The notes under the pieces are model-generated. The model searched no databases. It was not told the origin of the DNA and saw only the letters and a program-made list of their open reading frames with translations. DNA of 64,000 nucleotides, from assembly GCA_030998225.1 (NCBI GenBank), contig JAPYXD010000169.1, positions 434,001-498,000 of the forward strand. The letters are read 5' to 3'. Of this stretch, positions 11,261 through 23,810 are shown piece after piece; positions within the stretch are counted from its first letter, which is position 1, and every line of letters begins with the position of its first letter. The translations under genes were made by a program, and so were the position numbers. The stretch comes from Diplolepis rosae. Its lineage: Eukaryota > Arthropoda > Insecta > Hymenoptera > Diplolepididae.

Positions 11261-12220
11261 ACTTGCATTTTTAGTATCATAATTTGCAAATAATGATAAA
11301 TTTTTCAGAAATATTTCTGCAATACATTAGGTGCAGTCTCCTGACGATGTAATGTATATTAAGGGTGTTTTTTAAAGTAATTTGACATTGTTTTTTCTGA
11401 AGCGAAAAAAAATAATTTTAAATCAATCAAAATACTTTTTGCAGATAAAATTCATTCTATTTCTTTCTGATTTCGTTGTGTGGCACTCATGCATTCTGTT
11501 TTCTTATAGTTTAATATTGAACTCTGATTATCTTTACATTTTAAAGTAGTAATTAAAGGTCGGTCGATTTCACTTTCTTGGAAAAATATGGATTTATGAA
11601 GAATATTTGTCTAACTATTAATCAAATTTTTTTTCAGTTTAGAGGGGATTATAATGAAAAAACGAGGAACCTAATGTACGCAAACATTATAAGAATAAGT
11701 TAATTATTATTTATTAAAAATATTGCTTATTTATTTTATATTAGTGATTTATTACTTATTAATCAAGAGACCCGATCGGGTCTAGAAGGCTAAGGTGAAA
11801 AAAAAGCCCGACCGTGGTATCTATACTTCAAATGTAGTGATTTCTTTACCGACACTCACGATTTTTTTACTTATTTTAATGTATTTTCGTGTTTATCCCG
11901 TACAACGAATGGCATTATGAATTCAGACGAATTTTTTAAGTCCATTCGATGTCACTAGGACAATGTTTTTGTGGAATATTATCTGAAGTTATAATTTCAC
12001 AAGAATATCCCGTCAAAAAGTTTCAGTTTCATCGTCAGACAGGTCAGGTGATTAGACGCGCTAGTGCCACGAGTGAGCAATTTTCGAAACCGCACTTCGA
12101 TCTTCGACAGTATCGAATATCGATTTCACTCATCAGCTGTTATAACAGCTCATTATTATTATCATTATTGTCGTCATTATTGTCACGCAAATTCGATCAC
12201 AGTGATTCTAAAGCGAGTAA
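11261..12220. other. AT-rich stretch without recognisable gene
   Basis: A short perfect palindrome, GACCCGATCGGGTC, lies near 11769. The frame at 11949-12230 shows no family resemblance. Nothing else was seen. Confidence 0.45.
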
Positions 12221-12770
12221 GCTATCGTAAAGCTATCGTAAAGTAGTAGCATTATAACTCATGAATGAGGGAAAATAAATTATAAACATGTTTTTATCCT
12301 TATTCTACGTTAAAAATAACGTTAAAAGTAATTGAAATATGCAATAATTTTATTTTTACCTTAAAAATTTAAAAAACATAATACCTCTCATTGAAGGCAA
12401 TGCAGTGGTTCACCTTTTGTGGAACGTCTCCACCGTTAAAGTCGTCCATTGGTTGAAGTGAGACACTACTATACTTTCATCTCACTCAAACAAATAGTCA
12501 ATCCTGACGGTGAAGACATAGAATGTGATGAACCACTGCAGTTGCACTGCCTTTGATGACAGGTATTAGGTTTTTTTAATTTTTAGCGTTAACAAATAAA
12601 ATTAGTGCATATGTCTATTACTTTTTAACGTTATTTTTAACTAGAAAAAGGATAAAAACATTTTGAATATTTATTTTGCCTCATTCATGAGTTATAATGC
12701 TACTTTACGATGGCTTTACGATACAGCGTAAAGCCAGCGTTCAGCCAGTTCGCTAGGGTTCCCTTTGATT
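12221..12770. mobile_element. Foldback MITE of the 'GCTATCGTAAAG' family
   Basis: 12221-12470 and 12490-12740 are inverted copies. Each holds TCGTAAAGTAG, then CATTATAACTCATGAATGAG, TTTTTATCCTT, an AACGTTA-rich segment and GCAGTGGTTCA. The right end extends to CGCTAGGGTTCC, which is also the inverted outer end of the relative at 14829. The left end appears shorter. No ORF. Confidence 0.8.
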
Positions 12771-13083
12771 CGTTTTATTGTAATTCGTTTTGTTAACCTG
12801 CTGCTAAAATTATTATTGATTTTTTTTCTCGTAAAAAAAAGCACTTGTCCAAAAACACGAGTAAGGAATATTTGCATTATTCCAATAAAATAATTTACCA
12901 ATCGACTCACAGTTGTATGGATAACTTGAAAAGAACAAAATCGATCAATAATTTGAAATAATTCACGCGATAAACCGGTTCGAACTGCGTATTGTTAAAT
13001 GCATGGCTGTCTGAGGGTGGAGGATGGTTAATAAAAACATGTATGTTTATTTTTAAGAAAATGAACGAGGCTAAAGTTGTGTT
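12771..13083. other. Spacer between foldback elements
   Basis: No gene, RNA or clear repeat was recognised. Confidence 0.4.
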
Positions 13084-13718
13084 CTACAAAAGAATAAAAT
13101 TCTTGATCTTGAAAAAACAATGCGATATAGCGTAGATTTATTTTTATACATTTACCGTTCGACGTTAGCCTTTTAAGTCCTTATCGGCTTCTTGATGAGA
13201 CGATTTGTCTTTTAACATATATATAATTTGAACCACTGATTGAGTGAAGTAGAGTTGAATGAAAAGGAATGCATTCATTTTCATTCATGTATCTTAATTC
13301 AAAATGAATTCCATGTAGAAGATGACTCCTCTATGAAATTACGTTTATGCATGTTTAGATGCTAGATGAAAATGAAAATCAGATCATGTTTCAATAAACT
13401 TTTGGAAATGTTTATAGATCTAGTTATCTGAATCACGAATACTTTTAATTGTTTCATTTAAAGCAGAATAAATTTTAAATAGTGGCACAACTATTAGTAG
13501 ATTGATATTTTCAATTTTTTCTTAAAGACTTTATCTTAGAAACACAGTACCTAACAATAATTTTATTTCATAGATTTTGTTGATAAAAATCGAAAGGATT
13601 TTTCATCAAGAAGCCGATAAGGACTTAAAAGGCCAACGTCGAACGGTAAATGTATAAAAATAAATCTACGCTATATTGCATTGTTTTTTCAAGATCAAGA
13701 ATTTTTTATACAAAAGTA
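13084..13718. mobile_element. MITE with about 115-bp terminal inverted repeats
   Basis: 13090-13200 (TTGATCTTGAAAAAACAATG, then TTTACCGTTCGACGTTAG and CCTTATCGGCTTCTTGATGA) is an inverted copy of 13592-13707. The 390-bp interior has no supported gene. Confidence 0.8.
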
Positions 13719-13990
13719 ATGCGAGAGTAATTATCAATAGCAAAAATTTAGTCACATCGCTTGCAGAACTTCGCCTTTTTTCTGATTTCATAACCTCTGT
13801 AAGCAGAAAAAAGGACCGTCGTGACACAAAAAAAATTGAATGATATTCTGGGCAACGCGAAAATAATGCCAGAGTAATTATAAATCGCAAAAATGTAGTC
13901 ACATCGCTTGACAAACTTAGCCTTTTTTCTGATTTCACAACCTTCGTAAGCAGAAAAAAGGCTCAAAGTCACAGAAAAAAATTGTATGCA
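13719..13990. repeat. Tandem duplication of about 140 bp with hairpins
   Basis: Two direct units start near 13722 and 13868. Both contain GAGTAATTAT, AAATTTAGTCACATCGCTTG (one base variant in the second) and CCTTTTTTCTGATTTC...AGCAGAAAAAAGG, the last forming a short hairpin. The minus-strand frames across it are by-products of the duplication. Confidence 0.7.
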
Positions 13991-14139
13991 TTTAACAACA
14001 TTCGTGAGAAAAATAAAAGTTTCGAACTTTCAGATTAACATCGCGAGGCGTTAAACCTTAGCCTTAAGTTAAAACATTGAAAATGTTATATTAATAATTA
14101 TTTACAAATAAATAATAAAAATAAATAATAGTTATTTAC

Positions 14140-14660
14140 TATTGCGGATGAAAAGTAAGTAAGCTGGCCATTCAATGACCTCGTAATCATATGAATAAGA
14201 AAAACATGAGAAACATTTAAATTGCTTCAATTAGGATTTTGCGGTACATTTGGAGCTTGAAGGGATCGAATTTAATACACTAATTTTATTTTTTATCGTT
14301 GAAAACTAAAAAAATATAATACCTGTCATTGAAGGCAGAGCAGTGGTTCATCAATTGCCATGTTTGCTACTTTATGTGCCTCCGGCGCGTAAACTCGTTT
14401 TTCCGTTACAGTTAAGAGTAGCGCAATGTTGTGTATTGCGCTACAGAGGAATCAAATGTAAAAATTGAACTGCGCATGTGCCTATAGCCATATAGCGGAG
14501 CACAATCTTCTTCGTACAGCGTTAGCACCCTGCTGACAAAGCCTTGTACATTTGAAATTTGAATGTTTTTTATGCTTTTCTTATTCATATTATTACGAGG
14601 TCAGCGAATGGTCAGTGGAAGGTCACTGAACGGTCATCGAATTCGCTGGGTTACTATCCG
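14140..14660. mobile_element. Inverted-repeat element with about 85-bp arms
   Basis: 14140-14222 (CCATTCAATGACCTCGTAAT, then ATGAATAAGAAAAACATGAG) is the inverted copy of 14548-14655. A fragment of the GCTATCGTAAAG family (near 14282-14350, ending in GCAGTGGTTCAT) and a 10-bp GTAGCGCAAT hairpin near 14415 lie inside. Confidence 0.65.
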
Positions 14661-14828
14661 CCAGGGTTAATATTATTATTATTGCACTGGAATTATTATT
14701 TTATTCAAATACATTTTTTAAAATTACTTTTACATTTAATAAAATTCTTCACTCTTTTAATTTGAAAATTCAGCACTTTATATTTTCATTCATATAAAAT
14801 TTTACTTTCTTTTAGAAGATAGCCGCCT

Positions 14829-15037
14829 TCCCTAGCGAATTGGCTGAACGGTAGCTTTACGCTGTAGCGTAAAGCTAGCGTAAAGCTATCGTAAAGTAGC
14901 ATTGTAACTCGTGAATGAGGCAAAATAAACATTCAAAATGTTTTTATCCTTATTCTACGTTAAAAAGTAATTGAAATATGCAATAATTTTATTTATTTAC
15001 GCTAAAAATTAAGAAAACGTAATACCTGGCATTGAAA
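14829..15037 (+). repeat. Half-copy of the 'GCTATCGTAAAG' foldback family
   Basis: It begins CCCTAGCGAATTGGCTGAAC and continues through AGCGTAAAGCTATCGTAAAG and ATGAGGCAAAATAAACATTC to about 15037. It is inverted relative to the right half of the element at 12500-12770, with which it brackets a 2-kb cluster of other MITEs. Confidence 0.75.
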
Positions 15038-16112
15038 CGATAAAAGAAAATTTGTTATAAATCAGGAAGCTTTTATCGAGTGCATAGCAGGGGGGTTTTG
15101 AGAATTTCGAAAAATTGGGTATATAATCATGCGTTTCGTGAAAAAGTGCCATTTTTACCCGTGTTTTTTGACATGAAAATAGTTAAACAACTGTAGGAAT
15201 ACTATGTTTCTCGAAAAATCGTCCTACCACGCACTTGAATATAGAATTATCTATAAAATACCGTTTCATTCAAGTAAATCGGTTGAATAGTTTGCTCGCA
15301 ATCTTCACGGCCGGATAAAAAAAGTTAGTTTCGAGAAAACGAGCCTTAAAGTTTTTCTACATGAAAAAATATGTTCCATTCAACTTACGAATCATGAATG
15401 TTGTTGGATATCAATCTGCTATTCTGGGTACTAGGCAGCTGTTTTTTGGCGAAATATTGGTCATGACACTTGAGCAGTGAACATTTGTCCTGTTCTATAA
15501 TTATAGAATGCCCATATGGTGCATTTGTTTATATTATTTGTTGCTAAAGTTGATCAATAATGTCGGATGACAAGATAACATCTGTCAACATCACAAGCAA
15601 TGTATTATGATGAAGATTCGGAAGAAATTCGGCTCGTTTTTGCCTACAAATGCCCATACTGTGCATTTGTTTATATTATTTGTTGTTAAAGTTAACAAAT
15701 AATAACGGATGACGAATTTTTATGATGAGATATCATCTTAGAGATGGGAATTGATTGATTCCGATGCTTAATTGGATTGTACAAATGACCAATCCATTCC
15801 ATTGACTAATTGTTATATCTATTTGTTTATAACAAATGAATTCACATGTCAACAAAATTATTCCATTCTATATACTCCTACGCATCGAAGCTGGGGTGTG
15901 ACAGGCCTAGGAAAAATTTACTCGAAGAAATAAAAAATAAAATTCGAAAAATCGACATTTTTTCCGCTATTTACATTAACATAAAAGTTGTAACAACAAA
16001 TTCAAAAATCGGCCTGCAGCGATCTCTTCATAATTTAATGTTGGATTTAAAAAAAAAAAATCTCAAATCGGTCCAGAATTCAGCTCAGAAAATGATTTTG
16101 AACCTCGTTTTT
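15038..16112. other. Non-coding stretch with a direct duplication
   Basis: 15507-15575 and 15649-15715 share GCATTTGTTTATATTATTTG and the following TTGT(T/G)... CGGATGAC words. The 110-residue plus-strand frame starting at 15846 has no recognisable feature. No other structure was seen. Confidence 0.5.
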
Positions 16113-17409
16113 CTATTTCACTCCACTGTGCACCGTGGCATTAAACGATTCATTCGCATTTTGTGTGTGCCCACCTAAACATTTAATTAAAAGATCGTCC
16201 CTAGAGAGGTCTTCATAAATGAGAAGAATGAGCTGCTCGATGTCAGGTTGAATGACGAGAGGAGGATGTTTGAAGGACTTCAATATCCTTGCCGCTTGCG
16301 CACCAACTGTCGGCTCCCGCAGGACAATTTTTGTGCCTTGGCTTTTTATCTGTAGAACAATAATGGTAAAGAGTCGCCCTAATAGCATTTTTCATATCAG
16401 TCACAGAGTTTAAATTCCTCCCAATTGCTAGGCCGTAGAAAATAGTCAGATTCTTTATGAGGGCATCAGTCAACCGTCCTTTGCCACCAAGTTTTGCGTC
16501 CTTCTTGATATTCCGGAGTCGCGTACCCATTCGTTTTTGGACATGGCCAACATACTCATTTTTCACGACAGAGAAATCGCCGCCATAAGGATTTGATTTC
16601 ACTATATTCGAATAAGTCTTTGAATTATATATATAATTATTCTATGGTATCTTTTTTCCCACCCCACGAAGAGCAAGCCGTACAATAAGAACTTTTAACG
16701 ATGGCGTCCAAAACTTTTCCGGTGTAGCAACCGATGATTGTTGTTACGCCGTAAAGTGAAGTGAAACCTCGCTTTTTCATGATCCGTCACCGGAAACTTT
16801 GAAGTCGTTCTCGGGTCTGCCATTTTCAATATTCTTTGCTTTTTCCTCTTCCGCGGCTTTTTTCGTGAATTTCTCGAACAAAGTAGTCGCGGCGGTGTGC
16901 ACGTGTCTGACAATTTTGTCGCACGCACTCTGCGACAAGCCGACAGAAATGTCCATCAGATTGCAAAAAATGTTCAGACCTTCGTGCGCCACATCAAGGA
17001 TACGCATGACGAACACAACTCGCCTGTTGATTTCATATCCTGTTCCTAACATCGGCCCCGATTGAACTTCCCGTTCACCGCACATACACGAAACAACGAT
17101 TTTGAATCCCAGTCCTCGTTGTCCACTTTGACCAAAAGTCACCTTTCCTTTACAAATGGCGCAAACAAGAATTTGTGCAAGTGTGGCGAAAACCCAGAAA
17201 AAATCAATCACTCGATACGCGTGAAACAGATTCACTGTTACGTCGTCCGCCCTCGCACTACACAGCTTTTTAGCAGAGGCACTACTTCGATCAGCTTGAT
17301 CATCTGAACGCATTTCCGAAGGCCTAGTGCCTGTAAACCGTTTCCGGGCCCGCGACGACGATTGACTACGTTTGCTACCTTTATGACGATTCATAATATA
17401 TCTCGTCAA
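16113..17409 (-). pseudogene. Mutator-like transposase domain protein, frameshifted and internally deleted
   Basis: The N-terminal frame (17409-16777) has CXXC pairs (ILVCAICKG, VVSCMCGE), then GTGYEINRRVVFVMRILDV, LNIFCNLMDISVGLSQSAYD-like sequence, and DFKVSGDGS, the hallmark series of the insect Mutator-like transposase domain. At about 16778 the expected SW codon pair has lost a base and reads TCA TGA; the next frame continues KKRGFTSLYGVTTIIGCYTG to about 16665. After a deletion of an estimated 40-50 residues, a third frame reads NPYGGDFSVVKNEYVGHVQK, RMGTRLRNIKKDAKLGGKG and DSWCASGK. A last piece has PIYEDLSRDDLL-like sequence (here LIYEDLSRDDLL) and GGHTQNANESFNATV before similarity ends at 16113. 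Several breaks make it inactive. In intact relatives the domain cuts and joins DNA ends. Confidence 0.8.
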
Positions 17410-18163
17410 GGATCAGAGCAATACTGAAGTATAAAGATAAGATTCGAGACTCAAATTTTCCTCCAGAGCTGCTGCCACAAAAAACACACACACACACGAG
17501 CATTCGAGGAAAAACTGAAAATACCTTCGAAGGAATGCGAGGAAAACTGACAAGGAGGGAATCAGGGGACTGATAAGGAAGGACCGCGCTACAACCTGTA
17601 TAGCCGCTGCACGAAGTGAAGTGGTTCTGGGGCCTCTTTCTACCGAAATATTTGGAGTAGACGAATAGAACTTTGGAATTATATTTTTGAATAGTTTTTC
17701 AATCGATTTGAGCAAAAAAAAATGTTTGATTTTTTGAAAGTTCTAGAGATATCTCCCCGCTTAAACGAACAAACAGGCGTACAGGACATCTACGAGGCAT
17801 ACATCCATTTCCTAGGAAATAAGTACTTTCTTTTTAATTTAAATATGTGAATAATTGTAATGAAATTACAGATTTTTTTAGTGTAAGACCAATATCTTCA
17901 AAAATATAATTTTTTGTTTTGAATAATCCCAGTAATCCCAGTAAAAAATAAATAATTGAACTTTATGATATATTACATATGTATCCTTATAAACGAATAT
18001 TTTCAAGAATGCGAATTGGGAGAATTATTTTCTGAAACGGAATGAAGATTTGTGAATCAGTTTCAAAGTTTCAAGCCTTGAATAAGAAATGGCAAATTAA
18101 ATAAACGTATTGAATCGATTTCGGAATTTTCTAATCGGATAGAAATTTGTGAGGTTATACTCT
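17410..18163. other. Non-coding stretch
   Basis: The 100-residue minus-strand frame at 17413-17715 shows no family motif and has a composition unlike a conserved protein. An (AC)n-like run is near 17487. Nothing else was seen. Confidence 0.45.
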
Positions 18164-18783
18164 TGTTATACACCCTGCGATAGAAGGGAATGAGATTTTA
18201 TAAAATATAATATTTTATTCAATAGACGAAAAATCTCATTGCCAAAAACGGCGCTTACTTGACCGTCATCTGGCGACAGCATGTCCTTCCCCCTCAGGAA
18301 AGAGTGGAACAATAGATCGTCCGTCTTCTTCTCTCCCACACCTCGGTACGCTCTCTCGCACTCGCGCCAAGTCCCAGCAAAGTGACGAGAGCCAAACACT
18401 GCGTATGCGTTCTCTCTCACTCCACTGGACTCTCTCGGTAGTCTCTTTCGCACCTATACAGAGTGGCTAGCGAACCCTTACGCTCTCCCACTAGAAAGGT
18501 TCAGCAATGGGATTCCCTATCTAAAAAAAACTTAGAAAAAAATTAGAAAGTGCAAGAGACGTCCAAGCAAGGGAAAATGCACTTGGCAAGTCGGGAAAAA
18601 CTGAACCCTTCCACAGGGACACCGAAGGGAGAGAAGCTAGATAAAAGGGCGCGTTTTCGCTAGCAACATCATTCGAGGAAAAGTCTCGTCTACGACTTGG
18701 ACCTCTGCAAAATACACTATCATCTAGAAGACGAGTTTTGCTGCCACCACCTTCTCATCCTGGTAAGTCCCCGCCTTAAGATC

Positions 18784-19035
18784 CTCCGGGTCTTCAATCC
18801 CTACTTTTCGCCAGAAGTCTGTTTAGGACTTCTCCCCGAGAAGATCCTCAGCGGTCTTCCATCTTATCTCTTGCCAGAAGATCTGTCTAGGTCTTCTCTC
18901 CTGGAAGATCCTCAGCGGTCTTCCATCTCTCCGTCGCCAGAAGATCTACATAGGTCTTCTCCCCCGGAAGATCCTCTGGGGTCTTCCATCTCTGTTCCTC
19001 TCCTTCTTCTGCCAGAAGATACATAGGGTCTTCTC
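18784..19035 (+). repeat. 63-bp tandem repeat, about four units
   Basis: Units start near 18784, 18847, 18911 and 18974. Each contains GGTCTTCC, GCCAGAAGAT and TAGG(T/G)TCTTCTC. It lies within the solo LTR, just after its splice-donor-like site. Confidence 0.8.
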
Positions 19036-19428
19036 TCTTTTACCTTAACCATGGCCTGCCTACAGAACCACGAAGATGCCACGCGCAGTCAGCAGCAGCA
19101 GGATGCGTAAACGGAAGGCACGACGAGTCGCGCTCATAGCAGCAGCACAGCCTGCCTACTCCCACCACCCAGGCTACTGGACTAGGACTGCTGCCGCCAC
19201 GCCAGGAACGAGCAACAGGCTACGAGCAACCGCTTGCCTACTGGAAGGCCGGAGAGCAGCGTTGCCTACCTACAGGCGCCTGATAGGAAGGATCCACGGG
19301 ACCCAGGCTACCTGCAGCGGTGACAACCACCACCAGGCAATCGCTGGAACTTCCCACTGCCGAAATTCGCCACAGCACCAGCAGTAGAAACCCAGGGGAA
19401 CCCAGCATCACCTTCCACGCCACGAAAA

Positions 19429-19761
19429 GTGCCCGCCACGCCAGCGCCAGGACACCGCTCACTGGAGGAGCTGCTCAACTCTCCAGTGTGGAAGCCGCTG
19501 CCGGAAATCTCGCCGATGAAGCCAACGCCACCACGTCCATCTCCCGTGGCTAGCCTACTTAAAACTCCAGGTAGTTTACGTCAGCGCGCAGTACCCAGGT
19601 TGCTGAAGAAAACCTTCGAGGAACTCTTTGGGGACTGTTCAGACCTGGACAACTTTGAGAATCAGAAGAGGAAGGGAAGGAAGAAGAACTCCGAGAAGAA
19701 GAAAGAAGAGGATCTCGTTCCTTCATTGATTCAAACTAGGCGCTATCCAGGCACTATATAG
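19429..19761 (+). CDS. Unrecognised proline/lysine-rich ORF inside the solo LTR
   Basis: A 110-codon frame with a proline-rich first half (PTPPRPSPVASLLKTPG), then LLKKTFEELFGDCSDLDNFE, and a lysine-rich patch (KRKGRKKNSEKKKEED) near the C-terminus. A second open frame at 19076-19387 precedes it in another phase. I do not recognise either. They may be chance frames in GC-rich DNA, or remnants of a leader protein. There is no homology-type evidence. Confidence 0.2.
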   Translation: MPATPAPGHRSLEELLNSPVWKPLPEISPMKPTPPRPSPVASLLKTPGSLRQRAVPRLLKKTFEELFGDCSDLDNFENQKRKGRKKNSEKKKEEDLVPSLIQTRRYPGTI

Positions 19762-19875
19762 GGTGCCTGGTTACATACACCAGAACCAAGGACCAACGGC
19801 CCTACACCACTACCCACCACACCCCAATCACCACCCACTACTATTACCACCCCACAACACGGGTGATAACACTCT

Positions 19876-21468
19876 CATACGTTTCATATGAGATTTTTAA
19901 CTTTCTGAAGTATTTAGCGATTAAAAGAAATTATTTACCTGAATATCAGATTTAATTACAAATTTCGATTTTATGATTCCATAAGACATTTGCATGATAT
20001 TTGGTTAAAAAATAAAGAAGTAGTTTAAATTAATATCGCGCAAAGTTTTCAATCGGATATTTTCGATTCTTTAAGATAATTAATTCACAAAGAGCTCAGA
20101 CCGAATACATTTTTTCAATCGTTCGACACTTTAAAATTATCTCTTGTAGTTAAGTTTAAATGGTATGGAAAATATTCTTCCATCTAATGAATCCTATAGA
20201 AAGGCTCAAAATTTATTTCAATGATTCTCTATACTTTATGTTTTTGATATTTTTACTAAAATAGATAAATTTGATGACGATATTTCCCTAATACATTGAT
20301 AGACATACCTCGGTGGCGGCATATTCATAGAAACTCAGGAATGAAAAACCATTAAACATATTTCTAGTCATGGCCCATTCATTATTGCCTTAGCCATATC
20401 CATTTATGGGGATGATTCAAAAAATCAGTGCATCAACAAAAAGAAAGCCGGACCCCGAGAAGTGTTACGAGTAAACCGTAAATGAAGACATAAATAAATA
20501 AAAAATTGTAATAAATCAAGTGAAATATTTGAATGATGTTTCACTTGATTTAAAAGAACGACGAAAAGTTCATTTGCGCTTCTCGTAACCTGATCGCTTT
20601 TGCGCGCTCAGCATAAGCTGTCAAGGGGGTCGGTTCAAGGACCTAGAAAATTGTGAAACATTCTAAAATCTAAAAATTATTATATATATAAAACATTCCG
20701 AAATCTAAATATACCCTTATACTCACAAAGGGGCATATATGTACATTAATATAATGCTATATGCATATGTACATGTATATATATATATTGCATTATTTCA
20801 AAGCCTTCTTTTAGTTATATTAAATTAAAATATGCATATGTGTATGTGTGTATGTGTGCAGGTGTATGTATGTATGTATCGACACGACAATGTACAAGGG
20901 GATGGATAGATGCAATAATTATTATAAGAAATTAAATTGTGAAATAAGAAAATGAACGAACGATGCACACAGGTAGGTAGGATAAGGACAGAGAAGAAAG
21001 GAGAAGAAGGAAAAGGGAAAAGAATCGAAACGATTCAACGAGCACACACGTGAACTTAATGGTTTTGAACGCGCGTAAACCCTTGCGGCGACGCCATGAC
21101 AACCTTACGTCCGCCGTAAGCAGCTTACGCTCATCCGTACGCACCTACTCTGGCGATTCCTAGGCACGTTAGAAACTACTTACTGAGTTCTTGATCGCTG
21201 GCATCGATGTTATATGCAAATAACATCTTTTAAATCAATATCCCTACCTGCAATCCACTAAATACCTTCCTGTAAATCAAAATTAATTTAAAAAACTTGG
21301 ACAACGAAATATCGTTAGCCAGTGACTGACATATTGCCATAAAACCTGAACCAACATTTTCCTGAAAATATGAGAAATTGTTAAGGTATCGGGCCCTAAA
21401 TTAAAAATATAAACATATAAAATTCTGGAGTTAGAAAAATCCAGGAATCATTATAAATTCATAAAATG
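19876..21468. other. Non-coding stretch with microsatellites
   Basis: Contains a small hairpin (AAATCAAGTGAAA...TTTCACTTGATTT, 20514-20552), TA-rich and TATG/GTATGT simple repeats at 20680-20880, and no convincing gene. The 70-residue minus frame at 20932-21144 is low-complexity. Confidence 0.5.
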
Positions 21469-21472
21469 GCCA

Positions 21473-23790
21473 TGAGACGGCCCAGCGTCAAGTATCCGCC
21501 TTTTGCGACGAAACGAGGGAAGAATCCACGAAATTAGGGTTACTTTTGGAACAAGTAGGATCCCACGAGACTCGCACGAAAGAATTGCGATGTCTCGTTA
21601 AGTATTTGCCCAGTAATAGACGATTTACTTCCAAACCGGAAGTGAATGTGGCAAAAACGAAGCAGCCTGCTTTTCACGGACATTTTCGTTCGTACTCTGA
21701 GCGAGCGCCACACTAATCTGTGGTTGCTGCCACCCGACCACTCACTCAGATCAAGCAGCGTGTGGCATGGTCCGCTGGATAGGCGGGCGTCCCACACTGT
21801 TACTTTTTTTTTATATTCTTTTTTATTATTTATAGCAGGATCATTTGTTCATTTACATGTATGGGAGTTTTAATTAATGATTAAATAAAATAACCAAATG
21901 AACAAATGTAATATATAAATAAATGAACCAAACTGTATGGTTATAAGTGAATACAGTATTATTATATTGTAAATAAGCAAACATAATTGATATTTCATTT
22001 TAAATAAATAATTATAATCATTGCCACATTGCAAGTATTATAGATTTTTGATATTACAAGTAAAGATAATTATCATTGTGCCGTAAAATCCATTAGTATT
22101 CAACATTACGAATAACTGTATTCATTAAAATGGGTCACTTAACAATAATAAATAGAGGTTGATTTATTGAAATTTCCTTTTTATCATAAAAAAGCGTTAC
22201 ACGACATTCAAGCCTGCCACACAGCTGTCCAATAGGAACCCGCGCCAACGCAGGTAGCACGCACCAGCGGGAGGTGAAATGGGGAAAGGCTTTCTCGTCG
22301 TCGTCGCGCGGTGCGTTTTCGCTTTTGAGTGCACATCCATTTTTGAATGCTTCCACGGGACGAAATATGGGACTTTTTGGAATCTGAAAAACATCATCAT
22401 GATCTCGAAAATGTCAGCTTTTTCCTGATACTGATTTCCAACCCGAAAACGGTCGTAAAAGGGGGAAAAGACCGTGTATAAAATTCTTAATTTATTGATT
22501 TAATTGGACTCGATCGCGGTCGCTAATTGAGGCGCGCGCATATTAATTAAAGGGGGGAATTAATAGAGAGGTGGAAAACCGAGGTAACGTGCACGGTTGC
22601 TGATCCACAAATTTTATGACAGGCGCGCTGCCCAAAAAGGTGAGAGCACGGCTCGACACCAGGGCATTTGATTTATTAATTCGAGACCTCGGGCTCGAGT
22701 ATGTTCACCTGCATCTCACGATCAGGTGAACAACTTTGAGAACCAGGTCGTCTATGCTTCCCGGTCCTCCCTTAGCGGTTAGGGATTTTTTGGATCGACC
22801 TTTTCAAAATTAATTCTAGGTTTGCTTTCCTTTTTTTTAAAAAAGAAAAATTTACGTGGGGTTTTTCCTTTTGATGGAGAATAGCAAGCAATTAGCTCGA
22901 GAAAAATTACTAGATTCTGGTCAACTCGGGACGTGAGTATCCGTGCACTCACAAAAAGTGAGACTCGGAGAAAGCTCCCAACCTTGCATATTTTTGACGT
23001 CGAGCAGTGTCGGAGCCCTGAGAGCACTTCACTATCACGGCGTTCCCTTATCTTTCTAAACTTCCATTGAGTCAACCAAAATCTAATACGGTTTTGAATA
23101 TTTATTCAGGGGAGAAAAAGCAAATGATGACTTTGTCAGGAGCATATGCTCATAATTTCCAAAATTTGGAACTGACACACACTGATGCTTTGTAACTGGT
23201 AAAATTTTTCAAATTAAGGGTGAGGCGCGAAATTCAAAGATTAAGGTATTCTCGGGCTAACTAATCTGGCAGAGTAAGCCATTCCTTGATCCAAAAGGTC
23301 AAAAGGAACTTTATTTTCAGGTGTAGGGACAATTCCCCAAAATTAGAACGTGTTTTTGTTCGTGACGCGTTTGCGCGAAATTATTCAAAATGAGAATTAA
23401 TTAAAATTTCCCTATGCTCTTAGATTCGAAATCTCAAGATTGGAATCACGGACTATAGTCGCGAGGACGCGCCCATTTTGCTTTGCTCTCTCAAAAAACT
23501 TGTATATCCTGAGTTTTATTCGGTATTCTTGCTCGTTAAATTAAGAATTACACTTCGCGAAATTTTCACCCTTCGTGTGACCCACACGTAGACTTTAAAG
23601 GAGCATCTTGACCTAAGATAGGGCAAAGTTGCCACATATAAATTTAGAAAATCGTTTTAATTAAAAATAGTAGATATAAAATTGAAACTCAGACTTGAAG
23701 AGCGAAACTTTTGGCTCGGATAGGCAAAAATTCGTGTTGAAAATAAGTAAATATTAATAAAATTAAAATTCCAAGAGTCCAAATGTTTCA
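21473..23790 (+). repeat. 5' LTR of the Tudor-bearing retrotransposon
   Basis: 2318 bp, TG...CA ends. Matches 28763-30994 throughout except a block of about 85 bp near 23430-23515 that the 3' LTR lacks. Short frames inside (21540-21797, 22135-22400, 22779-23075) occur in both LTRs and look non-coding. Confidence 0.92.
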
Positions 23791-23792
23791 AC

Positions 23793-23810
23793 TGGCGCCC
23801 AACGTGGGTC
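23793..23810 (+). other. Primer-binding site
   Basis: TGGCGCCCAACGTGGGTC begins two bases after the 5' LTR. TGGCGCC at this position is the usual complement of a tRNA 3' end in Gypsy-type and retroviral elements. Confidence 0.85.

Larger units (their letters stand above)
18164..19871 (+). mobile_element. Solo long terminal repeat, TSD CTCT
   Basis: The unit begins TGTTATACACC and ends GGTGATAACA, so it has TG...CA ends inside a 10-base inverted repeat. It is flanked by CTCT on both sides (18160-18163 and 19872-19875). A TATA-like ATAAAAG near 18641, an initiator-like TCATTCG near 18668 and a good splice donor (CTG|GTAAGT) near 18762 fit promoter, R and leader functions. The right part is rich in C and A and contains short open frames. 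No internal retrotransposon gene lies next to it, hence solo LTR. A small non-autonomous element with the same ends is the alternative. Confidence 0.65.

Noticed and set aside
17413..17715. 100-codon minus-strand frame next to the Mutator-like gene
   Set aside because: No motif, compositionally odd, and separated from the transposase by its own start; likely chance.
22135..23075. Short minus-strand frames repeated in both LTRs (also 29424-30365)
   Set aside because: They are duplicated only because the LTRs are; substitutions between copies do not look coding and there are no motifs.
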